From assembly GCF_021018805.1 (NCBI RefSeq), contig NW_026960607.1, positions 2,482,501-2,546,500 of the forward strand: a stretch of 64,000 bases of DNA. The letters run 5' to 3'. The notes under the pieces were generated by a model that was not told where the DNA came from, did not search any database, and was given only the letters and a program-made list of their open reading frames with translations. The translations under genes and the position numbers were made by a program. Origin of the DNA: Prinia subflava (lineage: Eukaryota > Chordata > Aves > Passeriformes > Cisticolidae). This document shows, in pieces, positions 27,465 through 38,558 of this stretch (position 1 is its first letter; every line of letters begins with the position of its first letter).

Positions 27465-27745
27465 TCCAGGAGGAAATCAAACTCCAGATAAGTCACTCCC
27501 CTTTCCCCTGCCCCTTCTGGTGAAGGAGGGACAAAAGAGAGCCTCTATGGGTTGAGATAACAATTTAGTGAAAGGTAGTTTCCTTAACATCTAAAAGAAT
27601 ATCAAAAATTCTCAAAATCTTTTATAGCTGACCTGAAGGAGGAGAAGGGGATGTAAGGCTGGGGAAAATCCTCCTCCTCTGTTCCTCCTATAGGCCGGGT
27701 ATGGTTGTTAATGAATACCCAAAGGCATCAGACAAGACCAGGCCA
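27465..27745. mobile_element. Possible old LTR remnant
   Basis: TGTGGGTTAACTCCAGGAGG, followed by CCCC-rich sequence and a GGGTTGAGATAA motif, recalls the start of a common avian ERV-L-type LTR. It lies in a moderately GC-richer zone. No duplication or second end could be found, so this may be a degraded fragment. The following 27746-28400 is also less AT-rich and might be its continuation. Confidence 0.3.
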
Positions 27746-30700
27746 GGTGAACAACACTGAACATAAATCCCTCATGACCCTCATTGCCCTCGACATTACC
27801 ATGTCATAAACCAATATCATGTGGTACATCAACAAAGCAATCCCAGTCCCTCTCCCTAATTTGAAAAATGCCTTCACCAGCAGTGTATATGGGAACATAC
27901 AGTGGGTTAGGTACCACACCCCCATGAACAGACTGAGCAAGATGGTGAGCAATCATTCCCACAGAGTAACAACCTGCTACACGCACACCACACTAAGCTC
28001 TACCTCCTCTCTGCAAGCAATTATATACAAGTCTCCCAAATGCCATTCTTAAGGAGCACCACAGGAAACCTTTTTTCCAAGTGGTTCTAAGGTAAAAGAA
28101 CTATTACCTACAAGTTAAGAAAATCAATGCACTACTAGCATTGCTCAGACAGACCACACTGTTTTTTAAAGCAGGTGGGTACATGACCTACACAGGTCTT
28201 AGTTCCACTGTATGTTTTCCCCAAATGCAGAAAATCCTGAGGGTATGGACTCTCATTGCCACAAAATGCATGGCAAATGGAAAAGAAATATCTCAAAGAT
28301 GCACTCTCTGCCTAATACCTGCACAAATCCGTACAGGCAGCCACTGCAATAGCTTTACCATTTGTGCTGGACTGTAACCCCTCAATTCCCTAACAAAGCT
28401 CTCTAGTCCAGAGCACTGTTCTAAGACAAGCAGAATTAAGGAGCAGTTTCACAAGTCACTGAGGTGACTTTGAACACTACATTCCAGATCTGCTCTGAAA
28501 GAAAATTCAAACTCCAGGGATGCCTGGAGATGGGCAGGCCTTACCTAAAAATCAGCAAAAGCAAACAAACAAAAGACACAAGAATGGAGTAGTATGGTCC
28601 AATAAACAAAGGGTATAAAAGAAAATAAATGAGAAGGGAAGAAGGACTAAAATAATAATGAGGTCAACTGCAAATAGCTATTATTTTGACTTGTAAATGA
28701 AGAAAAAAGCCCAAGAAAAGTAAAGAAGACATTATTGAAAAAGAGAAAGAAAAAATATTATTCTGACAGAAAAATATTGAGGATGTTGACATATTTTCAT
28801 ATTGATACATATTTTATCTTCATTTGAGTGTAAGAAAAACCTAAATGACAACATATTACTGTTGAGCAGATTTCTTAAATGAGTGTACTGCCAGATTAAA
28901 ATGGCTAACAATATCTTTCTGTTTAATCTCAGCAATAAGCAGGCTGTTAACACTTTCAGATGGTTGTCAATGTTCCCTCCATACACAGAAAAACACCCAG
29001 ATCTGCAAACAGAACATTTTTGACCCAAGGAACTCCTTAGGTACAAGAATATTCTTCCATTCTTAACAAGCACCTTCTGTTTGTAAAAGGCTAGCAAAAA
29101 AGACAGATTAGCATGATTCTACTCTGAAAAGATTAATAGAGGACTATGGGAGATTTCTGTATAAAAGTATGTTTATTGGGAAAACATTTTAATAGAGAAA
29201 ACTATGGGGAAAATATTTTAAAAAGGTTTATATTTGTGAGCAATTTGACAATTAACTTCATGAATTATCACCCTTAGGAAATAAATGCATGAGATTCTGG
29301 AGACATTTACAAAAGGTTGCATAATAAGAAAACCACTATTTCTTGTTGCACTGTTCTAAATGTTAATAAACAATTATAACAACACTGAAATAATGGAGCA
29401 GAAACAATTGCATAAATTGTGGAAGTATTTTAGATCAATTCTTACTGCAAAATATTGAATTTTGGGAGTCAGGTAAGAATCACCTCAAAGCTCAATACAA
29501 GACTTTATTTTTTTATAATGTAAGAATACTATATATCACTGTTACTGATTTTCAAGTCACAAGAGCCCTCTCCTCCCACACAAAATACATCTTAATCTTT
29601 TTTATCTTTTGTGAATTATTTCTGCAATCACTGTAGCTAACATAATTCTTGTAATCTATTAAACTCTGTTTTTAAGACACATTAAGCATTTCATTGTTCA
29701 GAAGCAAATTTTGGTCTGGGGCAAGCAAACAAGAATGGAATTAGCAAATACTTTAAACAAGTTCACCAAAAAATATCTTCACTAAAGTTTCCATCCAGAA
29801 TAACACAAGTATGTATACAAGCTAATGAAAATATTTGAAAAGCAGGACCTGCACCATCTAATCCTAAAATCTAACTTAAATAGTTAAGATTCTACAAATA
29901 AAAAAAGTAACACAACAATTTTGAAGATGACTATTAAAGAGTTTCTACAAGAAAGCAAGGAACACACTTATTAAACAGGTTTTGTTTTTAACTAAGGACA
30001 CCTAGAATTGTTAAGTATGTCCCATTACCACACATACATAAATAACTCTTTATATTTGATAAAAATAAGTAGCACTAAAGCCCTGCCATTATAGAATTAG
30101 TAGAACTTTTTTATCTCCCACCAAGGCACTGGTGTTCCACTACAACTACAAAATTTACCTCATAAGAGAATTCAAGAAACAAAACTAAATTCTATCTCTA
30201 AACCATAGACTTTCCTACCTCAAATCAAGTCCAGCAAAGAAGCAAAAACTACATCTGTGACATCTCTTACATTTCCAAGACTTAAAACTACCAACTGCTG
30301 TGTAGGTAGTTTAATCACTGTTGTCCTGTACATCTGGGTTTTTACACAGCTGGGCAGATCTGTGTTAAGCATGACTTAATCTGATATTCAATTTTCTTTG
30401 CACCTGTGCCTGATGGGAGGCTGATAGTGGTGACATCGTTTATTGCATGTTTTTAGTCTTCAAAGCCTTTAAAGAAAACTGGGTAAGATTTTGAAGCTGT
30501 AGAAGTCAGCATAATTTGGTTTTATTATAAATGTAAGTATTGTACTTCGCATTTGTTTCTGTATTTTCTAAGAACAATTCTGGGTTACATGCAAGTAATG
30601 TTTCTAGGTGGGGATTTTGGGTATTTGTTACAGTCAAATCTAGGCAAACAGCCCTTATGAGAAGAAAAGGATTATAATGAGAGCAAATTGTTTCCTTAAA

Positions 30701-30856
30701 GCAAAGAAACCCTGTTCTTGTCATGTAGTCTATGGAAAGTGCTTATTTTTAATTATGATTTTTTTTGTGTCAATTTGCTGTGGAAAAAGGAAAATAATAT
30801 ATTTTGCACAAAAATTTCGATACCTCTTGTGCTACAGAAGCTGGGTGTATATGTGT

Positions 30857-30940
30857 AAATATTTTAATCACAGCTTACAGCTCAGGGTAGACCTTAGAAA
30901 ATACTTTAATCACAGCTTTCAGCTCCAGGCAGATCTCAGA
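30857..30940. repeat. 42-bp tandem duplication (two copies)
   Basis: Two adjacent 42-bp units share TTTAATCACAGCTT and CAGCTC, and differ at roughly eight positions. The period is a multiple of three, so a chance open frame across it shows a 14-residue repeat. I do not regard that frame as a gene. Confidence 0.85.
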
Positions 30941-32039
30941 AGCAATTACATATTCAGGTGGTGAGGCAAAAACTGCAGAGATCTGTCACACCCAGCTGGG
31001 ATTTGCTTTAGCTAGCTCAAGGCTAATATGAGTATTTTAAACGCTGCATTGCTGATGTACTTTGAGGGACAGCTACTGACTGATAAAATAGTTTTGGGAG
31101 TAACAGAAATTTTGTTTCAACTTATATTTTACATGTTTTAGACTTTCTTTAGAAGGCTCATAAACATAAACTAGAACTTCAAATCACTCTGTACCTTCTA
31201 AGGTCTTAGGCTGGAATCTGGGTTGCTCAGAAATGTAAGAATTCTTCTGATCAGTGACAAAATATTCTTTGTTAGAAATCTGATTTTCTGCTAGTAGAAC
31301 TAGTAAGTTAGACATTGAACTTAAAGAAATAATAATGATTCTTGAAATTTAACTATTTTCTTTTGGATTTCAACACTAAGATTCTAGTTGTAAGTTGTTC
31401 TGTCAAAATATACTTTTTCCTGCTTGTAGTACAAAGCTACTTTGGTCAAGTTTCATCACTCAAACCATAACACTTACTGTTTTACTTTCAGCTGTGTACG
31501 GCTATGAACATCTAAGAAACTTAAAATTTAAGACACTTTCCTAGTCAAATAACCTTCAAATATACACCTTGTCCTTACACTACATTTGATGGTTGCTTTA
31601 ATTATACTAAGATTCTGGACCACTGTTATCCTCATAAGAAAAGTAGCAGGATAAAGAAGGATTCTAGCTTAACTTTGTATAGGCTTAGGCCTTTGAAAGT
31701 TTAGCTACAAAAAAGCTATGAAAAAGGAAGAAAGCCAGTTATAAAGATTACTTGGATCCAGGATAAAATGTGAGGCATAGAAGAGCAGTAACATGCTAAG
31801 AGATCAGAAAAGCCTGTGTAGATACTTTTGAAGTCCTTTTGCTCTGGTATCAATTGGATGATTTCATAGTTGCCAGTGCTTGATGCTGCTTCAATATCAG
31901 CTGTATTCATTATTACTCTGGACAAATTTTTGAGTGCCTGGTGAAATAACAACTTAGTGAGTTTCTTGTCACTAATGAACTATTGTTACTTCCTTATGAC
32001 TTTAGGAAATGTGGCTTCTGGTTTTCTTCCTAGCTGAGG

Positions 32040-32117
32040 CAAAAAAACCCAACCAAACAAAAAACAAACAAACAAACAAACAAAAACCCCACAAAACAGA
32101 AAAACCCCACAAAAATC
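32040..32117. repeat. A/C-rich low-complexity tract with (CAAA)n
   Basis: A core of (CAAA)n at about 32065-32085 is flanked by AAAACCCCAC-type repeats. Confidence 0.85.
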
Positions 32118-34087
32118 CTAACTGCTTTCTACTTTATTCACACATCACACAGAGTTCCAAAAACAACCTTTGCAGTGGCTATGTTATTGAAACTGGGTTT
32201 TCTGGGAAAAATCAGAAGAGCTGAAGCTTGGTTTCTACAGATTTTATTGCTATATGCAAATGTACAGACTATGGCAGCCCTGGCTCTGGCCCCTGTCTGC
32301 ATCTCCTGTTCAGCAGATTTTGTATGTGCCGAATGGCTCTCTCTTACACTTCTCATACCAGGTAACTGTTCAGCTAGTTCCATAGCCCTTCTTTTGGCAA
32401 TGCAATACAATACTTTCCTAATATCCATTTCTACTTTCTACCTATTCAGAAATCTTCTCAAAAAGCTTCATATCTTTTACACAATTTTTTTTCTGGCCAG
32501 TTTCTTCAGAAAACTGTAAATATTTTGAATTATTATGATTATGGCACGGAGATTGTTTTCCACATATATTACAAACCAGAAATCCAGTCTAATGAAACAA
32601 TTGTCTAAGTAAAGTGCTTTAGAAAACTGGATTATTTTCATTACCAAAATACAAGAGAATGGTCAACTATTATTGTATCATTGATGTTTTGCTTTATTTT
32701 TAAAACCATATAAGACTGTTATTTACAGAAAATATTTCTGAAAGTAGCACAGACATTCTTCACTTGCTCTGCAATATGTGGGTGGTTTAAAACAGGCTTT
32801 TCTTTTTCCACTGCAGCAAATTAACTATTTACTGGATATATATAGGATACACCATAAAATTCCTTTTCATATAGAAAGGACAGAGATGTGCCTAGATGAC
32901 ACTATGAAACTTGAAACTGTTAAGAAATTCCCAGTAATGCTGTTATAGAAAAACTCCACGAAATATTTTTCTGCATGCTTTCTCATCTGGAAAGAAGCCC
33001 CTTCTTTCCCCAAGATTCAGACTTCGGAGTCTCAACCAAACATCCCTCAAGTGCTGGCTGTCTCTTAACCCCTGACCAAGCCTTGGTTTTTGCTCTCTTG
33101 GCTCCACAGCAGCGCTCGCTTGAGGGCTCTGTGGTGCCTGCGCTGTGTGTGAGTGACTTCTTCAGCCAAGTCGGTGTCACTACAGAAAGGACACGCAAAA
33201 GAAGTACATCGACTTCTGAAATGAGTAGTTTTTGAGGTGCAGTTGCCGTATTTTTCCTCTCTTGAAGATCCATAAGGAAGTAGAGGAAGGGGGAAATTTG
33301 TTTTTCGTGGAAATTTTGAAAAAATAATTTTTATTAGTAACTGATATATCTTCTTTCAGTTGCCAGATGGAGAATTATTAATAATTATTAAATAAAACCA
33401 ATTCTAGAATGGACCATGAAAGTGTATTAATTTGACTGTCAGGGAGCTTTGCAAGAGCCTGAAAAGTTAGCATGAATCCTATTTGCCACAATTCAATAAT
33501 GACTGTATCTAGACTGCTAACGCAGCACAATTATGTGTGTCAAAATGGAAATAAGACAGAAGTTACAAATTAATTTGTATTGATGTGATTATGAAAAAGT
33601 ATACTTGATTTTACAATAATCTACCATTATGTCAGCAATGTTTCTCATTAATCATTTTGCTCATTCATTAAGAGCCTCTTATTTTATGATTTTGGCTGAG
33701 TTAAGATTCAGAAAAACAGTTTACATGGATCTTGGAGAAATTCTACTTAATCAGCAGTAAAAACTCTATCATCTTCTTGAGATATGCTCTTTAGGGTCAA
33801 GTTGTCTCTTCTTTTACCTGGATTAATGAAGTAACAATCACAGAATGTTGCTAGAGCCAATTCTGTTTCTAATTTTGCCATGTGGCTCTTAAATCAAGAA
33901 GAATTTTATTTCCCAAGCAAATAGAGTGAAACATTCTAGTGAAATAAAGACATTAGAATGTGTTATTCATTGTGCTTTGTAAAACTCCATGATTGACTTC
34001 TCTTGTGTGCCTGCCTCTGAGCAGGTCACTGTCATACCTGTCCTTAGGTATCTTCCACAATCAGGTGATGATATCTTGTGACTCAGC

Positions 34088-34095
34088 ACTTACCT
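34088..34095 (-). other. Splice donor of the palladin exon
   Basis: The minus strand reads AG|GTAAGT with the exon's last base at 34094. Translation through the donor meets TAA at 34090. The Arg codon is split after its second base, in the middle of an Ig domain, as expected for palladin. Confidence 0.9.
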
Positions 34096-35133
34096 GACAT
34101 CAGGGATTGGGTTGCCAGCAACTCTGCACTCCAGCAATATTTTGTTTCCTTCGGCAACTTCCTGGCTCCGGAGCTTCTGAGTGAATAGAGGTGGTGAAAG
34201 TTCATGCTCTTCCATGTTGATGAAGGGACGGCACAGGACCATTTTGCTCTCCATGATGCTTCCCCTTCCAGAATAGCGTTTTCCATTCAGATGAACTCCA
34301 GGTAATTTTTCCTCAGACTCTTGATGGGGTTTGTCAAACTCCTGGTTCACCAAGGTACTTAAAGCTGGTTGTTTCTTATTAGGAGAGAGATATCCACTGT
34401 CTGGAGAAGAAGAGTCCCCGTCAGGACTACGGCCTCTTGTCTTCACTGCCTGTCTAAATATAGATGATAACTCCTCTATGAATGTGGCAGCTTTGTCACA
34501 CAGCTTGTTCCTTAAAGGAGCTTCTCCCTGGGATGACAATTCAGAGTTTGGGCTTGTCCTGGGCATACATGGACCACTTTTCTCTGAATATTTCAGGCTT
34601 CTGACAAAACTGGGACTAGCAGGTAGAAAAGGTGAGGTGCTTGCTGGTCTCCTAGAAACTGTGACAAAACTATCCTCTGTCTGAGGTGCAGGGGATTGCT
34701 CTTTCTGATTCCTTGGGAGAACATTACTTGCAGCAGATGAAGTCCAACTGCTTGCTTGAGGTGTCTGTAAAGCGTCTTGCTCATGCAGGTTGGTGTCCTT
34801 GAAAGAAGGGTTTTCTGAAGGGCTAGAAAGAGAGCTGTTGAGATAATGAGTAAAGTCTGGTTCTGTGTTCTCATCTTCCTCCATGGAATTGGCAATGGCT
34901 TCTCGAGCTATGTCAAGGCTCTTACTTATCTCCTCCTGGGTAAGGAAGGCAGAAAGTTCATTTGAAAATTCACCATTCTGTGTGTCTGACAGGGGATCAC
35001 AGAAAAAGTCATGGTAAGATGAAGCTTCTGACATATTTTCAGGATATCCTTTACTGCTGCCTCTCTCTGGAGAGTAAGTCTCCTTCAGCATTAAAGAAAG
35101 AGGCAATGCCTGGCCACAGCCTCTGTCTTGCAT
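34094..35133 (-). CDS. PALLD: Palladin, first coding exon (partial gene)
   Basis: Palladin is an actin-associated scaffold of stress fibres, focal adhesions and Z-discs. This exon gives 346 full codons plus two bases of a split Arg codon. Counting from the Met at 35133, I see the conserved N-terminal stretch LSAFLTQEE (about 60-68), LCDKAATFIEELSSIF (about 211-226), SSSPDSGYLSP (about 242-252), and the first half of an Ig I-set domain (FTQKLRSQEVAEG from about 317, Cys at 336). These match my knowledge of long-isoform palladin more closely than of myopalladin, especially SPDSGYLSP and KLRSQEVAEG. The frame is open throughout. The exon is bounded by a polypyrimidine-AG acceptor and a GTAAGT donor. 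Two starts are possible: Met at 35133, one base inside the exon, or Met at 35034, which aligns with the known mammalian start. Both have A at -3. The rest of the Ig domain must lie on later exons, below position 1; I did not find the next exon in the 34 kb searched by eye. Confidence 0.95.
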
Positions 35134-35134
35134 C

Positions 35135-35160
35135 CTGGAAGACACAGAACAATTCCTTAA
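35135..35160 (-). other. Splice acceptor of the palladin exon
   Basis: Read on the minus strand, a pyrimidine-rich tract (TTGTTCTGTGTCTTCCAG) ends at 35135 and the exon starts with G at 35134, followed at once by ATG. Upstream of the tract the frame soon loses similarity, so the in-frame ATG at 35145 lies inside the intron. Confidence 0.85.
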
Positions 35161-36214
35161 TGAAAAAAGTTATATCCTAGTTCCCATAAGCTAGACACAA
35201 AGCTGGAAGATAAGCAGAACATAATGGTGCATGACATACCATAAACCTTGGTTTCTATGAGAATGAGCCAGGACTGCAAATTGTCTAGATGAAAATGAGA
35301 GCACTTAGGAGTCATTTTTCTCATGAATCTTCCCTCAGAAGTATGAAGACATCCTTTGTCTGTATATTGCCTAGCACAATCTCGATTCCACTGGATCAAT
35401 ACGTGTATATGCTGTTATTTCACACGTGATTCGTTATTTTGCATCATTCTATTATACTTAATTTTTTTTCCTGGTTTTAGCCTTATGAAGATTTTGGGAA
35501 TATATTTACTTTTCTCTTTCCCATAACATTGCCTTCCAGACACTAAACCATCAAATTCTGAGAGAAGTGTTCAAGTGAATTAGAAATTCCAAATTACCCT
35601 TTCTGTTTAATGTTGATAATGTGTTTAATATTATTTTACTTATTGTGCAAACATTTTTAACTTGTTACCAATTTAGTAGCACTTTCCTCAACACAGAAAA
35701 ATGAACTATCAAGCTACCATATGCTAAAAGTAAACGGAAGAAAGTAAATGGAAGAAACTGAAGAAATAGATTTCACAACCTATATATCATCCTGCACAAT
35801 GGAAGTGTAAAATGTATATTTCGTACCAGTTTCACAAATCAGAGAAGCATTTATACCTCTCCAGTTTCCTGATATGACTTCAGAATTAGGATGAGCATTC
35901 TCTTTAAAGTCAGCAAGAAACAAGACATCTGGGAAACCACACTTTCCCCAAGGGAAGGACTGGCCTGAAAATCTCCCCGTTGAAATGTATTTGTCCAACT
36001 GGTCACTAGATTATGGCTGATGTGATCTGAAACATAATTATTGTTTCTGCAGAGCATTTAATTAAGTTGAACACCAGTGTTTTTAGTTACCCTGGAAAAT
36101 TCTCTTCCTCTAATGATAATTTCTACAAGAAAAAAATTTACATAAGATTAAAAAAAAAATTCCTTTAATTCTCTACTGATAGTGGAGAAATGGCTTGACA
36201 ATCATGCGATGCAC

Positions 36215-36260
36215 TCGGATGTATTTTACATCAGCTGTCGGATGTATTTTACATCAGCTG
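36215..36260. repeat. 23-bp perfect tandem duplication
   Basis: Two identical 23-bp units lie at 36215-36237 and 36238-36260. Each contains GATGTA-TTT-TACATC, a 6-bp inverted repeat with a 3-base loop, so the duplication doubles a small hairpin. Confidence 0.92.
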
Positions 36261-38526
36261 GTGCAGGCTCCAATTACCTTTAGTCACTAAACCAGGGCTT
36301 GCCCAGCATGTAGTCATTAAATGACTGATAGATTATTGGAATTCTTGTCTTAGTATATGCATCTCTTGATATGCCTGTTTGTCTTGCCAACACATTACAA
36401 CTCAACACATAAAAGAGAAGTATAAGAAACCCAAAGCATTTAGGATTTGATATATTTTTAAATAGAATTCAGTGATAAGTTTATTATTTTCTGGGATTAC
36501 ATCTTCCTTTCATGTTATCTGTGTTTACAGGGCAACAAATTTAGCAACCATGCCAATCTCTTGTCAACAAAATCTAAATAAGTATATACAGTATAACTGA
36601 CTACCACATAGCAGCTTTAAAGAAAGAATCTGAGAAGCCCAGCAAACAGTTGGTCTAGAGGCTCAGCTGTTCAGGCATAAACTGGATGAATGCCAGGGAA
36701 ACAAGGGTTAAATCTGCAGAGTTTCTGCCTCTTTAGTCTTAGTTATTTTTAAAAAATTTGTATTCAAATGAACAAAGGTGCTATTTAGACAACATGTAAA
36801 TATCCATGCTTCAAATGATATCTCTATTTAAATCTGGCACACACTGGTTCCCAGCTTGTTCACATCTCTAAGTGGCACATTTCATACTTAGTTAAACTTC
36901 CCTGACTTCAACACCGAGCTGCTCTAATGTTTCAATGGGCTGTTTCATGGGTAGGACAATTTTACTTATTACTAGCCACCCAACATGATGATTAAAATAA
37001 ATGTATTGTGAGTTAACCTATTTCTTCCCAATACTCAGCTTTATCATTAGAAAAATATAATAGCTACATATTTTGTAATTTTCAAAGCCTGGTGTCTAAA
37101 TTTAGGTGAATCAGTCTATACCTGGATATTTAGATAAAGCTGATGGATTTAAACATGCTGGTTTATTGGCAATTTCTAATGCTGATAAGCCTTCTTGGTG
37201 TGAAACCACAAAATTGATTCATATGTCTAGCTTTAGGGAGCTGAATGGAAGCTTCCAGGAGAAAGACATTTTTCAGCCATACTGTAATACATAAACTTGC
37301 TATTCTTTTAGTGCAACTTGTAACCACAGTGAACTGGAGGTGAAGTATTACTAACCCTATCAAGTAGCTTATAAGATCACAATCAGAAATTCTGAATGCT
37401 ATTTCTAGCTTCTCCCAGTTAGACTACAATGTATTTATAACACTTTTCATCATCATTCCGTATTAGGTAACCTACAAAGCCATATACTGTATCATTTAAA
37501 GACACAAACAAAATACAATGTTGCATGCAGATCAGCTTTTTCCTGTACTTTCAACATTATTACATCCAGACCATTTATGGGGTCCTACTTGTATATATTT
37601 AAAAATTACGCCCAAGTAAAACCACATTTTTTTATCATGCAGTTTAAATACTTATTCAAAACCCAATACAGATGCTCTAAAGAATCATATGATAAATATT
37701 AAATTTGAAATGTACTGGATTACAATAATTTCAGAAATAAACAGAGTAACTAATCAAATTAAGGTTTTGAAGAGATATACAGCAAAATATGGAAAACCAC
37801 AAAAAATTAAAGGACTCATTTCAAGAAAAATATAAACATCCTGAATTTGCAGAACCTGCCAAATAAGAAATTATTACTTAAGATGACCCAAAGCCTATTT
37901 CTTCAGAGAATCGTATGCAGGATGAAATGTATCTAGTAAGATTTTTAAAAACAAAAAAGGCACATAGTTTTTCTCTGAATTTTGAAATCCTGCAAAATTA
38001 CTCCACAAATACAACAATTACATTTAGCAGAAAATATAAAACAGATCTTACAATGAGCAGGCCAATATGAAGAGTTCAAGTCTAATTAATAGTAGGTAAA
38101 GTTGTTTTTCTCCTTCTCTGTCTGAATAGGCTTTAAGTTGCTGCAGCTCTTCACTCAAGCTTGCTTGGTCCTTAGTTGAGAAGACTGTGGCCTATGCATT
38201 ACATCCGTCCTCTGTGACTATGAAATTCATACCCCACTCATCTATATTTGGTAACTGAACTCATGTGTTCAGCAGACTGCCACTATCTGGAATTCCAGCA
38301 GAAGCAGCGTTAGCCCTGGAAGTGGCACAAAGTTCTGTGTGCTTGCTATTCAGAAATTCAGAGAACTTAGCCATTCCCTATCTACACCATTTTATGGTAA
38401 TAGACTTTTAATTTTTTTTAAAAACATTATTTTAATGATAATAAAATAATTGGCTTTTTCTACTTAGACTAGTTTAAAATCAATAGCTTCCTTGTGTACA
38501 TTAAAATCTTGTAGAAAAGAAAAAAT

Positions 38527-38558
38527 TAGAATCATTTAGGTTGGAAAAGACCCTTAAC
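38527..38558 (-). mobile_element. Short CR1 LINE 3' tail fragment
   Basis: AGAATCATTTAGGTTGGAAA followed by AGACCCTTAA resembles the reverse complement of the CR1 3' terminus. Only about 30 bases are recognisable. Confidence 0.55.

Larger units (their letters stand above)
27746..34093. other. Intronic sequence, no gene seen
   Basis: Presumed palladin intron immediately downstream of the coding exon. The longest frame (28732-29097, minus, 121 codons) has no recognisable domain. A slightly GC-richer patch at about 32975-33275 has open frames on both strands and no splice signals I trust. A 42-bp tandem repeat (30857-30940) and a (CAAA)n tract (32040-32117) are the visible structures. Confidence 0.6.

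Noticed and set aside
28732..29097. 121-codon minus-strand frame in the intron
   Set aside because: No recognisable domain and no supporting splice or promoter signals.
30677..30964. Plus-strand frame with a 14-residue repeat
   Set aside because: The repeat is a consequence of a 42-bp DNA duplication in intron sequence.
32975..33273. Opposed frames in a GC-richer patch near the palladin exon
   Set aside because: Could be a conserved non-coding patch, but there is no splice site or domain to support an exon.
35143..35145. ATG upstream of and in frame with the palladin exon
   Set aside because: It lies within the acceptor tract of the intron, upstream of the AG at 35135, so it would be spliced out.
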